Assembly (NCBI GenBank): GCA_016720745.1
Contig: JADKKA010000018.1
Span: 558,001-622,000 of the forward strand
DNA length: 64,000 nt
Direction: 5' to 3'
DNA from: Chitinophagaceae bacterium
GTDB lineage: Bacteria > Bacteroidota > Bacteroidia > Chitinophagales > Chitinophagaceae
Shown: positions 7,892-16,105 of the stretch, one piece after another
Position numbering within the stretch: position 1 is the stretch's first letter
Layout: every line of letters starts with the position of its first letter
Notes under the pieces: model-generated
Told to the model about the DNA's origin: nothing
What the model saw: only the letters and a program-made list of their open reading frames with translations
The model's database searches: none
Program-made: the position numbers and the translations under genes

Positions 7892-9013
7892 ATGAAAAGA
7901 AATTTACTGGTGTTATTATTAATTGTCAATGCAATAGTCACTACCGCACAAACTAAACAAAAAATGGAATGGGAAGATGAAATAAACGCTAAAAAATCAG
8001 GAGATGATAAAGCCAGTTTTTCATCAATCCTGAATGCACTTGGAAAATTCACATCACAAGATGGATCCGCCATTACTTTTAATCCAACCTTATATGGTTT
8101 AGCATCATTGTTCAACCCAGGTATAAAAAAGCAGGAGAAATTCAGAGACGCAATTTTTTTACGTAATTTTCAGTTGAACCTCGGCTTTACTCCTTCTGAA
8201 GAATCTATTTTTAAAGTTGATGATTTCCAATCTGGGTTTAGTTATGCTTTTCTTAATAATAAAAAGCTGACTGCTGCAGACTATCAACAACTTTCCGCAG
8301 CCGAGCCAGCCCGCCGAATGGAATTGTTCCTTAAAACACTTAACCAATTTATTGTAGAGAACGAGACTAATAAGGAAGGTATTTCTGCAAAAGAATATCG
8401 TGCGAAAATACTTTCTAAAGATGAAAAGGCTACTATGACTTCTGCACTCCAGAGTTTTTTAATGAAACAACTTGGTGTACAAAAAGAGGAAGAGTTGAAG
8501 GAGATGGCATTTGGTCATATTAACGCATTCAAAAACAAATTGACTGAACTGTCAAAGCGCACCTCGCTCACATTTGACTTCAAAAGCACTTACAGTTTCG
8601 CCGATAAACAATGGGGTGAACTGAGTTTTACCCCGGTAAACCTGTATTGTTATTTCAATAAATCCAAATTAAGCAGCCCCGGTTTAAATGCCACGCTCAG
8701 TTATGTATTGGGGACCGATACTTCGACCAAACAAGCTTTAAAAAGAAGAACTATTGAAACAGAAGTAGGGATGAACTTCCCCATTAAAGTAAATCCGGAA
8801 ACAGAAAAAGCAGCTTTTGAAATAAAACCCGGCATCAGCTATAAATATATTACGGCAAGGGTCTATCGGGATGAAAAGAAATCACAGTTCGATCCCACCC
8901 TTACTTTCCGCATTCGTATCAATGATGATTTCTATCTTCCGTTGAAGCTGGAATATGACACAGAGAATGCCGAACTGTTTGGCTTCCTGTCGATTCAGTT
9001 TTCATTGAATTAA
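7892..9013 (+). CDS. Unrecognised exported protein, possibly outer-membrane barrel at the C-terminus
   Basis: 373 residues with a signal peptide (MKRNLLVLLLIVNAIVTTAQ). Residues about 60-200 are helical and charged. Residues about 215-373 show alternating aromatic/polar strands (LTFDFKSTYSF, WGELSFTPVNLYCYF, LNATLSYVLG, FEIKPGISYKYITARVY). It ends in FGFLSIQFSLN, a terminal strand typical of Bacteroidota outer-membrane beta-barrels. It is paired with the 92-residue gene eight bases upstream. No family could be assigned; the barrel call is inferred from strand pattern. Confidence 0.6.
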   Translation: MKRNLLVLLLIVNAIVTTAQTKQKMEWEDEINAKKSGDDKASFSSILNALGKFTSQDGSAITFNPTLYGLASLFNPGIKKQEKFRDAIFLRNFQLNLGFTPSEESIFKVDDFQSGFSYAFLNNKKLTAADYQQLSAAEPARRMELFLKTLNQFIVENETNKEGISAKEYRAKILSKDEKATMTSALQSFLMKQLGVQKEEELKEMAFGHINAFKNKLTELSKRTSLTFDFKSTYSFADKQWGELSFTPVNLYCYFNKSKLSSPGLNATLSYVLGTDTSTKQALKRRTIETEVGMNFPIKVNPETEKAAFEIKPGISYKYITARVYRDEKKSQFDPTLTFRIRINDDFYLPLKLEYDTENAELFGFLSIQFSLN

Positions 9014-9039
9014 ATTGGGATAGCAATTTTTCGGAATGA

Positions 9040-9186
9040 AGGAAGGGGCTTAGCAGGAAACAAAGTAAAATTTTAAGCTGGTTGAAATACCTGCTCCTTT
9101 TTTTGCTGTTTCCTTTCAATTCTTTTTCACAGGAAGCCAATACCGACTTTCAATTTGGCCCAGATGGCACCATGCTTATTGCATGA
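9040..9186 (+). pseudogene. Orphan signal-peptide fragment (gene remnant or non-ATG small ORF)
   Basis: In the frame starting after the TGA at 9037, the DNA reads a basic stretch, then WLKYLLLFLLFPFNSFSQE, a convincing signal peptide with a cleavage-like site. About 15 mature residues follow before TGA at 9184. There is no ATG; a TTG at 9082 is the nearest possible start. It looks like the 5' end of an exported-protein gene whose body has been lost. It could instead be a real small exported peptide. Confidence 0.4.
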
Positions 9187-9238
9187 TCTCCTGAGTCGGT
9201 TGCCTAAGGGGTTAATCGTAATTTTGCCAGCAGAGATT

Positions 9239-9946
9239 TTACAGGAACAACCTGGCAAAATGGTTCTCCAGGTGCTCCCGCATGCCTTTTCTAAAATCTT
9301 CGGGGTTTCCGTTTTCGAGGAGATCTACCAGTTCTTTGTGCGAGACGAATGTTTTAAGGAGCGGTTGTTTTTTTAATAATCCGCTGTTGTGAACATAGTC
9401 AAAAACCGGGAGCAGCATTTTCTGAAATTTCTTCAGTGTTTCGTTTCCGGTGATTTCGTAGAGCTTGCCATGAAAAGCAATTTCGTGTTCAACATTAAAA
9501 AGGTGGTACTGGGTGGCCGGGGGCTCATTGCTCACGATATTCCTTAACTCTGTGATATCTTCTTTTGTGATCCGGTGAAAAAGCAAATCAGCCATTCCTA
9601 TTTCAAGTACTAGCCGGATTTCGAAAATTTCTTTTAAAGTTTCCTGGTCCAGGATATGAGGGTTCATACTCTTGCTCATCATGCCGAATAAATCGGGACT
9701 GGTAATAACCGAGCCTCTCTTTTTCCGGGATTCAATCAGTCCCATCATTTTCAGTCTTGTCAGCGCTTCCCGGATCACGGTCCTGCTCACTCCCAATGCT
9801 TCCGCCAGTTCAACTTCTTTAGGAATAACATCTCCCACAGCCAGCTTACGTTCCCTGAGCAGTTCTACCAGACTGTCTTCTACTTTATCAACCAGGCTGC
9901 TGGTATCTATTGATTTGATGTCAGATTTAAGTAAGCCCAGGGCCAT
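9239..9946 (-). CDS. GntR/FadR-type (FCD domain) transcription regulator of the sialic acid locus
   Basis: 235 residues. The N-terminal winged helix has the GntR signature (KEVELAEALGVSRTVIREALTRL at about 43-65, within which VSRTVIREAL is the recognition helix). It is followed by the all-helical FCD ligand-binding domain (residues about 95-230) with conserved histidines and acidic residues (EHEIAFHGKLYEITGN). FCD regulators include E. coli NanR, which responds to Neu5Ac. This gene is divergent from the susC start and lies beside nanA-nanM-nanT-nanH type genes, so control of that operon is the natural inference. An imperfect inverted repeat overlaps its own start region, suggesting autoregulation. 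I call it NanR-like by context and not by orthology. Confidence 0.88.
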   Translation of the reverse strand: MALGLLKSDIKSIDTSSLVDKVEDSLVELLRERKLAVGDVIPKEVELAEALGVSRTVIREALTRLKMMGLIESRKKRGSVITSPDLFGMMSKSMNPHILDQETLKEIFEIRLVLEIGMADLLFHRITKEDITELRNIVSNEPPATQYHLFNVEHEIAFHGKLYEITGNETLKKFQKMLLPVFDYVHNSGLLKKQPLLKTFVSHKELVDLLENGNPEDFRKGMREHLENHFARLFL

Positions 9947-9950
9947 ACTA

Positions 9951-9965
9951 TTATGTATTACTTAT
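9951..9965 (-). promoter_or_regulatory. Candidate operator copy 2 (degenerate) at the regulator start
   Basis: TTATGT-ATT-ACTTAT, five bases upstream of the regulator start codon. One half-site is identical to the perfect palindrome at the susC promoter and the other is degenerate. The position supports negative autoregulation by the FCD regulator. Inferred from pattern only. Confidence 0.45.
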
Positions 9966-10057
9966 AAATTTCAGTGCAAAGTTACGAAAAATTGAGAAAT
10001 TTTTAATTGATACATATATCATTAATAATCAATTAAATATGTGGTTTAAAAATTTTT

Positions 10058-10090
10058 TTTGGAAATACGGGGGTATTCTTTTTATTTTTG
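10058..10090 (+). promoter_or_regulatory. Bacteroidota-type promoter of the sialic acid operon
   Basis: A -33 box TTTG (10058-10061) and a -7 box TATTTTTG (10083-10090, matching TAnnTTTG) are separated by 21 bases, ahead of the susC ATG at 10128. The transcript start would fall inside or near the palindrome at 10091-10105. Confidence 0.55.
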
Positions 10091-10105
10091 TTATGTCATA
10101 CATAA
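10091..10105 (+). promoter_or_regulatory. Perfect inverted repeat, proposed operator of the FCD regulator
   Basis: TTATGT-CAT-ACATAA, arms of six bases around a three-base spacer. It follows the -7 box directly and lies 22 bases before the susC ATG, a repressor-type position. The size and A/T-rich arms fit GntR/FCD operators. Shared with the half-conserved site at 9951-9965. Confidence 0.6.
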
Positions 10106-10127
10106 TACACAAAATAAACTGCTTGTC

Positions 10128-13100
10128 ATGAAATTAAAATGTCTAAGGCTTTGTCTGTTTGCCTTGTTTGTCTTTCAGGCATCTGCCATTATAGGCCAGG
10201 CCAGGAAAGTAAATGGAAGGGTGCTCAGTGATGATTCCGGTCCGCTGGCTGGTGTTTCTGTAACCATTAAGGGTAAACAGGGAGGGGTACAAACGAATGC
10301 GAGTGGTGAATACAATATAGAAGTATCCGAAGGAGATGTGCTGCTGTATTCCTTTTCCGGATTTAAATCAAGGGAATACAAAGTAACCGCCGGAGCTATT
10401 CCTGATATTACTCTTGAAACAAAAGTGAGCGAACTCGATGCAGTAGTAGTGACGGGTTATGGCACACAAAAAAGAAAAGAAGTGACCGGTGCCGTATCCA
10501 CCGTGAGTCCCAAAACATTTGAACATAGTCCCAGTACCAATGTGGCCACCGTATTACAGGGTAATGTCCCTGGTTTACGGGTGCAGCAACGGACCGGTCA
10601 GCCCGGTACCACGCCTTCCATTTCATTCAGGGGCGGTACTGAATTTGGCGGCGGCGGAACTCCGCTCTTTATCGTAGATGGTGTAATTGTTCCATCACTA
10701 TATGGTTTAGACATTAACGATGTGGCCAGCATTGATTTGTTAAAAGATGCCGCTACAACGGCCATCTATGGTGCCCGTGCTGCCAACGGGGTTGTACTGG
10801 TTACCACAAAAAAGGGACAAAAAGGAAAAACCAGGGTCACTTATTCCTACAGTCATACCATAAACTATATCCGGAAGAACCCATCCGAGTACCTGAGTGC
10901 TTCCGATTATATACGCATGAACCGGATCGGGATTCAATCACGTTTCAGGGGCGATTCCATTGATAACAATACAGGGGCCATGAATACGGATCGTAATCAG
11001 ATACTGGGTGCCTGGGGCTGGGCGGTTAACACCGGCTGGCGTTCAGCCGAAGGTTTGTATACCACCCAATTATTGAATAACCAGAACCGTCATTTACTCA
11101 ATAATCCTAAATGGAAACTGCTGGTTGATCCTAATCCTTTTAATACTTCTTTAATTGACAGTATCATTTTTACTGACCTGAGCGCAAAAGAACGGGAAGC
11201 GTTGATTTTGCAGCAGGTGAACACTAATGAACACAATGTCAATTTTTCCGGTGCAAATGAACAGGGATCTTATGCATTGTCACTGGGAACGGTAAAAGAC
11301 AATGGAATGATCATTGGCTCCTGGTTAAAAAGATTCAATTTAAATTTTAACGGGGGCCTGAATGTGGGAAATCATCTGAAAATAACCACCAATATCGGTG
11401 CCTATAATGTAGAACAGGCATTGCCTTATGGCGGATTTAATAATGTGGACCCCGAAGGAGGGGCTGCCGGGGGACTGCTTCAGCGCTTTGTAGGAGTAGC
11501 TCCAACTGTTCGTTATGTGAATGATACCTCAGGTGTTGTTTTGCCTGGTCCCAATGATGTAACACTCGGTAATCCTTTATACTGGAGCAGCCTGACAGTA
11601 AATAATACCAATCAGCAACGCTTTCTGGGAGGAATCAACCTGGAGTACACCGTACTGCCCTATCTTAAAATACTGGCCAGTGGGTCAGGTTATTACCAAT
11701 ACACGACTAATAATTTTTTTACCAAGGCATTTCAACAGGGTAATGGTGGCGCATTTAATACCAACAGAGCCGCCAGCTTTAATAATACCCGAACCGTTCA
11801 GTATACAACCAATGCCTTTTTGCAGTTTAATAAAAATTTCAAAGGTCATACCGTAACTGCACTGGCCGGCGGGGAATTTTATGATTTTAAAAATTATGTC
11901 AGCTCCGGATTTTCCCAGGGATCACCCACCGATCTGGTTCCCTGGTTAACCGCTTCCACCCCGCCGAGTTTACAGGGTACCACGATCATTAATCCGGCAG
12001 GAGCCTCATCCAATTTCAACCAGTGGGAACGTATTGCATCCGTTATCGGCCGGGTAAACTATACCTATAAAAACAGGTATTTGTTAACTGCAGTGATGAG
12101 GGTGGATGGCTCCAGCAGGCTTAAAAAAGGAAACTACTATGGAACTTTTCCCGGTGTTTCAGTTGGATGGAACCTGCACAACGAAAATTTTTATAAAGGA
12201 ACAGCTGTTTCAAAATACGTGAGCAGCATCAAACCCCGTATCAGTTATGGTGTGAACGGAAATGTAAACTCACTTGGTTTCTTTGCTACCTCTCAAATTT
12301 ATAATAATGCCGGTACCTATAATGGTTTTGGAGGAACTTATGCCGGTTCATATATCAATTCAGATGTTAGATGGGAACGCACCAACAGCCTGAATCTTGG
12401 CCTTGACCTTGGAATACTGAACGAAAGAATCACCCTGAATGTGGATTATTTTGTAAGGAATGTATTTGATAAACTGGCTGGTCTGAATATCTCTTCCCAA
12501 ACAGGATTTGGCAGCTTTACTACCAATCTGGGTCAGTTACAGAATAAAGGGATTGAACTGGCAGTGAATGCAAAAATCATTGAACCCAGAAAACTAAACG
12601 GGTTCAGTCTTGATTTGGGAGTTAATTATTTTCATGTAAAGAGCTTTGCCAAGAAACTTCCATTTAACGGATTGCCCGGAAACAGGTCCAACGGTTTTTT
12701 TGTATGGGATCCTAAAAATCCGGGACAACAAATGTATGTCGGTGGCCTGGTGGAAGGAGAAAGGATTGGTTTAGATGAAGTGTGGGCGCCACAGTGGGAT
12801 GCGATTTATACTGATCTCTCAAAAATCACATCTGATGCAAATGTGTACAATGCTTTCCTGCCTTATACCAATAAAAAGATAAAACAGCTGGGGGATGCCC
12901 AGTGGCACCAGGTGTATAAAAATGACACTATCGACAGCCGGCAGTTTGTGAAAGTAGGACGTACAACTCCCCAGCATATGGGTGGATTCAATCTGAGCAG
13001 TTCCTTTAAAGGGATCAGGCTCTATGCCGGTTTTGATTATGCATTCGGTTTCGTGATTTTGAATAATCAGGTGGTTCGTGGTCTCAGCCAGGTACAGGGT

Positions 13101-13475
13101 TCACAGAATCAGACAACGGACGTATTAAATAGCTGGTCACCTACCAACCCCAATGGTACAATGCCCAGATTTTACTGGGCCAATCAGGGAAGAAATTATG
13201 CAACAGATGCAAGCGGAAATAACCCTGCGGCCAATTTGTGGGAAAAGGGAGATTATGTAATGTTAAGAGAACTAACAATTGCATATGACTTGAACGAACA
13301 GATACTCAGCAAGTATCTTGGAAACAGATTGAAAGGGCTTAGTATTAATATTACGGGAACCAATCTTGTTTATTTCTCCGGGTATAGTGGCAACTTCCCT
13401 GAAGTAGGCGGAGTAGACCAGGGCAAATTCCCGCTACCCAAAAGACTTACAATCGGGGTGCGTGTAACCTTATAA
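10128..13475 (+). CDS. SusC/RagA-family TonB-dependent transporter of the sialic acid locus
   Basis: 1115 residues. The ATG at 10128 was chosen because it starts a signal peptide (MKLKCLRLCLFALFVFQASA). The longer TTG-initiated frame from 10059 would put the promoter and operator inside the coding region. After the signal come a carboxypeptidase-regulatory-like beta domain (VNGRVLSDDSGPLAGVSVTI), the SusC linker VVVTGYGTQKRKEVTGAVS near 106, the plug, and a 22-strand barrel ending in LTIGVRVTL. It would import sialylated oligosaccharides across the outer membrane using TonB energy, capped by the SusD partner 27 bases downstream. First gene of an operon running to 27086. Confidence 0.93.
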   Translation: MKLKCLRLCLFALFVFQASAIIGQARKVNGRVLSDDSGPLAGVSVTIKGKQGGVQTNASGEYNIEVSEGDVLLYSFSGFKSREYKVTAGAIPDITLETKVSELDAVVVTGYGTQKRKEVTGAVSTVSPKTFEHSPSTNVATVLQGNVPGLRVQQRTGQPGTTPSISFRGGTEFGGGGTPLFIVDGVIVPSLYGLDINDVASIDLLKDAATTAIYGARAANGVVLVTTKKGQKGKTRVTYSYSHTINYIRKNPSEYLSASDYIRMNRIGIQSRFRGDSIDNNTGAMNTDRNQILGAWGWAVNTGWRSAEGLYTTQLLNNQNRHLLNNPKWKLLVDPNPFNTSLIDSIIFTDLSAKEREALILQQVNTNEHNVNFSGANEQGSYALSLGTVKDNGMIIGSWLKRFNLNFNGGLNVGNHLKITTNIGAYNVEQALPYGGFNNVDPEGGAAGGLLQRFVGVAPTVRYVNDTSGVVLPGPNDVTLGNPLYWSSLTVNNTNQQRFLGGINLEYTVLPYLKILASGSGYYQYTTNNFFTKAFQQGNGGAFNTNRAASFNNTRTVQYTTNAFLQFNKNFKGHTVTALAGGEFYDFKNYVSSGFSQGSPTDLVPWLTASTPPSLQGTTIINPAGASSNFNQWERIASVIGRVNYTYKNRYLLTAVMRVDGSSRLKKGNYYGTFPGVSVGWNLHNENFYKGTAVSKYVSSIKPRISYGVNGNVNSLGFFATSQIYNNAGTYNGFGGTYAGSYINSDVRWERTNSLNLGLDLGILNERITLNVDYFVRNVFDKLAGLNISSQTGFGSFTTNLGQLQNKGIELAVNAKIIEPRKLNGFSLDLGVNYFHVKSFAKKLPFNGLPGNRSNGFFVWDPKNPGQQMYVGGLVEGERIGLDEVWAPQWDAIYTDLSKITSDANVYNAFLPYTNKKIKQLGDAQWHQVYKNDTIDSRQFVKVGRTTPQHMGGFNLSSSFKGIRLYAGFDYAFGFVILNNQVVRGLSQVQGSQNQTTDVLNSWSPTNPNGTMPRFYWANQGRNYATDASGNNPAANLWEKGDYVMLRELTIAYDLNEQILSKYLGNRLKGLSINITGTNLVYFSGYSGNFPEVGGVDQGKFPLPKRLTIGVRVTL

Positions 13476-13502
13476 AAATTATTCAAGACAAAAAATGCAA
13501 TC

Positions 13503-15029
13503 ATGAAACAAAATAAATTTTTGATACTGACAACACTTGTTGCATTCGTTGTGGGAACAGTATCCTGTACCAAGAAACTGGATGAAGTAGTACCACAGGA
13601 TGCCATCAGTAAAGATCAGGCATTGAAAGATCCCAATGCAGCCCGGACATTGTACCATGGCGTTTACGGCCGTTTTCGTGCTTTGGATGCCACTTTTTTC
13701 CAGCTGGGAGAAATGCGTTCAGATATCTGGGTAGATGGTCTTTTCACTGAATCGGTAGACGGAGGCTTGCAAAATCTTTACCGGCACAATATCAGTAACC
13801 TGAACGTGCCTTTTACCGGCTGGGCCGGATTTTATAACCTGATATACAATTTCAACAGCGTTATCAAAATCATTCCGCAAACAACCCTGCCTGATGCAGA
13901 GAAGTCGAGAATCCTTGCTGAAGTATATGGCCTGAGAGCATATGTTTATTATACCATGCTCCGGACCTGGGGAGCTGTGCCGTTAAATACTGAACCGGTA
14001 GAAACGATTAACAATGCCGCGGAGACCTACAAAGCACGTACCAGTCCTGATTCGGTTATGAGGCAGATCAAGACAGATATTGAACAGTCGCTGCAGTTAT
14101 TCGGACCCACTAATACAATATCTGCTGCAAAAAGGGTCTACTGGAGCAGACTGGCCACCCTGGTTTTGAAAGGTGATGTATTCATCTGGTCAGGTACACA
14201 TATGGGCGGTGGCAATACAGATATTACAACTGCCAAAACTGCTTTGCAGGAGGTCAGAAATCTGCAGGGAGCATCACTGGATTTGCAAACAAATTATGCT
14301 GACATATTTGATCCTACCAAAAAGAACAACAACAAGGAAATCATCTTTGCCATCAACTATGAACTGCAACAGGCACAAATGGGAATTTTTGGCAGTTTTC
14401 TTGTTAATTCCATACAAGCTACTACGCTGTCATTTGCCCAGGCGGCCACACCAACCGTGTCTTCTGTTTATCCTTATGTGAATGGGGCCAACCGGGTAGG
14501 AATGAATCAGGCAATGATCACCAGATTAACCGCTCCTCCGGCAGACCAGCGAATTACCGGCAGCTTTCGGGTGATGTATTCTACCGCCTCTCCCTTTGGA
14601 ACCAGAGGTGTACTATTAACGAAATATATTGGCACAACAGCCGGTACATCACAGGTGTTTAACAATGATTTTCCTGTTTACAGGTACGCAGATGTTTTAT
14701 TGCTATTGGCAGAAGCAAAATCCAAACTGGGTGAAGATCCTTCTGCTGAAATAAATGCGATCAGGCTCAGGGCTTATGGAGCCGGTTACACGCCTTATGT
14801 CAATGGAACTGTTACAGCAAACATGAATGCCATCCTGGAAGAATACCTGAAGGAATTTATCGGTGAAGGAAAAAGATGGTGGGCGCTCCGCAGGGCCGGG
14901 GATTCTTATGTATATGCCAACCTGAACCCGGTGTATTTCTCACCTACCAGTACTGCTAAATTTTTATTGCCTTTGTCGCAGGCGATGTTAACAGCAGATC
15001 CATTGCTTACACAAACACCCGGGTACTAA
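13503..15029 (+). CDS. SusD/RagB-family surface glycan-binding lipoprotein
   Basis: 508 residues. The lipoprotein signal ends in a lipobox (VGTVSC, Cys about 22) followed by TKKLDEVVPQ. The SusD fold is indicated by the N-terminal SusD-like domain and TPR-like helices (YGRFRALDATFFQLGEMRSD, AEVYGLRAYVYYTML), the SusD domain region FPVYRYADVLLLLAEAK near 392, and the EFIGEGKRWWALRR motif near 455. It binds glycan at the surface and forms the lid on the SusC barrel. Its place between susC and the lyase gene makes sialoglycan the likely ligand. Confidence 0.93.
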   Translation: MKQNKFLILTTLVAFVVGTVSCTKKLDEVVPQDAISKDQALKDPNAARTLYHGVYGRFRALDATFFQLGEMRSDIWVDGLFTESVDGGLQNLYRHNISNLNVPFTGWAGFYNLIYNFNSVIKIIPQTTLPDAEKSRILAEVYGLRAYVYYTMLRTWGAVPLNTEPVETINNAAETYKARTSPDSVMRQIKTDIEQSLQLFGPTNTISAAKRVYWSRLATLVLKGDVFIWSGTHMGGGNTDITTAKTALQEVRNLQGASLDLQTNYADIFDPTKKNNNKEIIFAINYELQQAQMGIFGSFLVNSIQATTLSFAQAATPTVSSVYPYVNGANRVGMNQAMITRLTAPPADQRITGSFRVMYSTASPFGTRGVLLTKYIGTTAGTSQVFNNDFPVYRYADVLLLLAEAKSKLGEDPSAEINAIRLRAYGAGYTPYVNGTVTANMNAILEEYLKEFIGEGKRWWALRRAGDSYVYANLNPVYFSPTSTAKFLLPLSQAMLTADPLLTQTPGY

Positions 15030-15063
15030 ACGGTTTATTTATAAGCAGCATCAGCAATCTCAG

Positions 15064-15085
15064 CCGGGGGCATTCCTGTCCCCGG
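15064..15085 (+). terminator. Hairpin between susD and the sialic acid catabolic genes (attenuator-like)
   Basis: CCGGGG (15064-15069) / CCCCGG (15080-15085) with a 10-base loop, followed by TATTTTC without a long T-run. It sits in the 104-base gap after susD. It may cause partial termination or 3'-end protection, so that susCD RNA exceeds downstream RNA. A weak call as a terminator. Confidence 0.4.
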
Positions 15086-15133
15086 TATTTTCAGATAATT
15101 GTTTTCTTTCTATATATTGTTAAAAATCCTTGC

Positions 15134-16105
15134 ATGACCAATCAACATTTATCAGGTCTCATTGCGGCTCCCTTTACGCCCATGCACCCCAATGGTTCAC
15201 TGAATCCTGAGATCATACCGGACTATTATGAAATGCTGAAAGCCAACCGGGTCAAAGGGGCATTTATCTGCGGTTCCACAGGAGAAGGGGCATCAATGAC
15301 TACCCGGGAGAAAATGATCGTTGCAGAAGCCTGGGGAAAATGTACAAGAGAGGATAAGGATTTTATTGTGATGCCTTTGTTGGGAGGAACGTCCCTGGCA
15401 GATTGCAGAGAGCTTGCCCTTCATGCAAGAGATACTGGTTTAAACGCTGTTTCTTTTACATCGCCCTACTATTTTAAACCTGCAACCGTGGAAGCCCTGG
15501 CTGCCTGTTGCTATGAAGTGGCGGCTACTGTACCGGATATGCCTTTCTACTATTATCATATCCCTGTACTCAGCGGAGTGGGTTTTCCGATGTTGGATTT
15601 GTTAAAAGCCGTAGATGGTTATATTCCCAATTTTGCCGGGATTAAATATACCCACGAGGATTTCATGGATTTTCTTTCCTGTAAACATTTTCGGGATGGA
15701 AAATATGATATGCTCTGGGGAAGAGATGAAAATATGTTGCCGGCTTTATCATTGGGGACAAAAGCTTCTGTTGGAAGTACGTTTAATTATGCTGCTCCGC
15801 TCTATCACAAACTGATTGATGCATTTCAGAACGGAGAAATGGAAAAAGCGGCCGGTTACCAGCAGCAATCTATTGATATGATCAGGTTGCTTGGAAAATA
15901 CGGAGGAATTGCAACCGGAAAAGCGTACATGAAATTAATCGGAATGGATTGTGGCGAATTCCGGCTGCCGGTTATAAACATGAAGGAAACGGAATTTGAA
16001 AAATTCAGTTTTGATACCCAGCAAATCGGGTTTAATAGTTATTGTTCCGTTCAGGCGAAAATTAAAGACAAAATAGTGTCAGGTATTCAGGCGAAACAGG
16101 CATGA
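15134..16105 (+). CDS. nanA: N-acetylneuraminate lyase (DHDPS/NAL family)
   Basis: 323 residues, cytoplasmic TIM-barrel aldolase that cleaves Neu5Ac to ManNAc and pyruvate. Family motifs are in place: GSTGEG near residues 47-52 (carboxylate binding), YYYHIP near 138 with the catalytic Tyr, and GIKYT near 170 with the Schiff-base Lys. The context with mutarotase, sialate transporter, sialidase and epimerase makes sialate lyase far more likely than dihydrodipicolinate synthase. In Bacteroides the equivalent gene is called nanL. The stop overlaps the next start as ATGA. Confidence 0.93.
   Translation: MTNQHLSGLIAAPFTPMHPNGSLNPEIIPDYYEMLKANRVKGAFICGSTGEGASMTTREKMIVAEAWGKCTREDKDFIVMPLLGGTSLADCRELALHARDTGLNAVSFTSPYYFKPATVEALAACCYEVAATVPDMPFYYYHIPVLSGVGFPMLDLLKAVDGYIPNFAGIKYTHEDFMDFLSCKHFRDGKYDMLWGRDENMLPALSLGTKASVGSTFNYAAPLYHKLIDAFQNGEMEKAAGYQQQSIDMIRLLGKYGGIATGKAYMKLIGMDCGEFRLPVINMKETEFEKFSFDTQQIGFNSYCSVQAKIKDKIVSGIQAKQA

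Noticed and set aside
10059..10127. TTG-initiated N-terminal extension of the first SusC
   Set aside because: It would put the TAnnTTTG box and the operator inside the coding sequence and bury the signal peptide; ATG 10128 is preferred.
15134..16105. Dihydrodipicolinate synthase for lysine biosynthesis
   Set aside because: Motifs fit both branches, but the tight operon with mutarotase, sialate transporter, sialidase and epimerase makes Neu5Ac lyase the better call.
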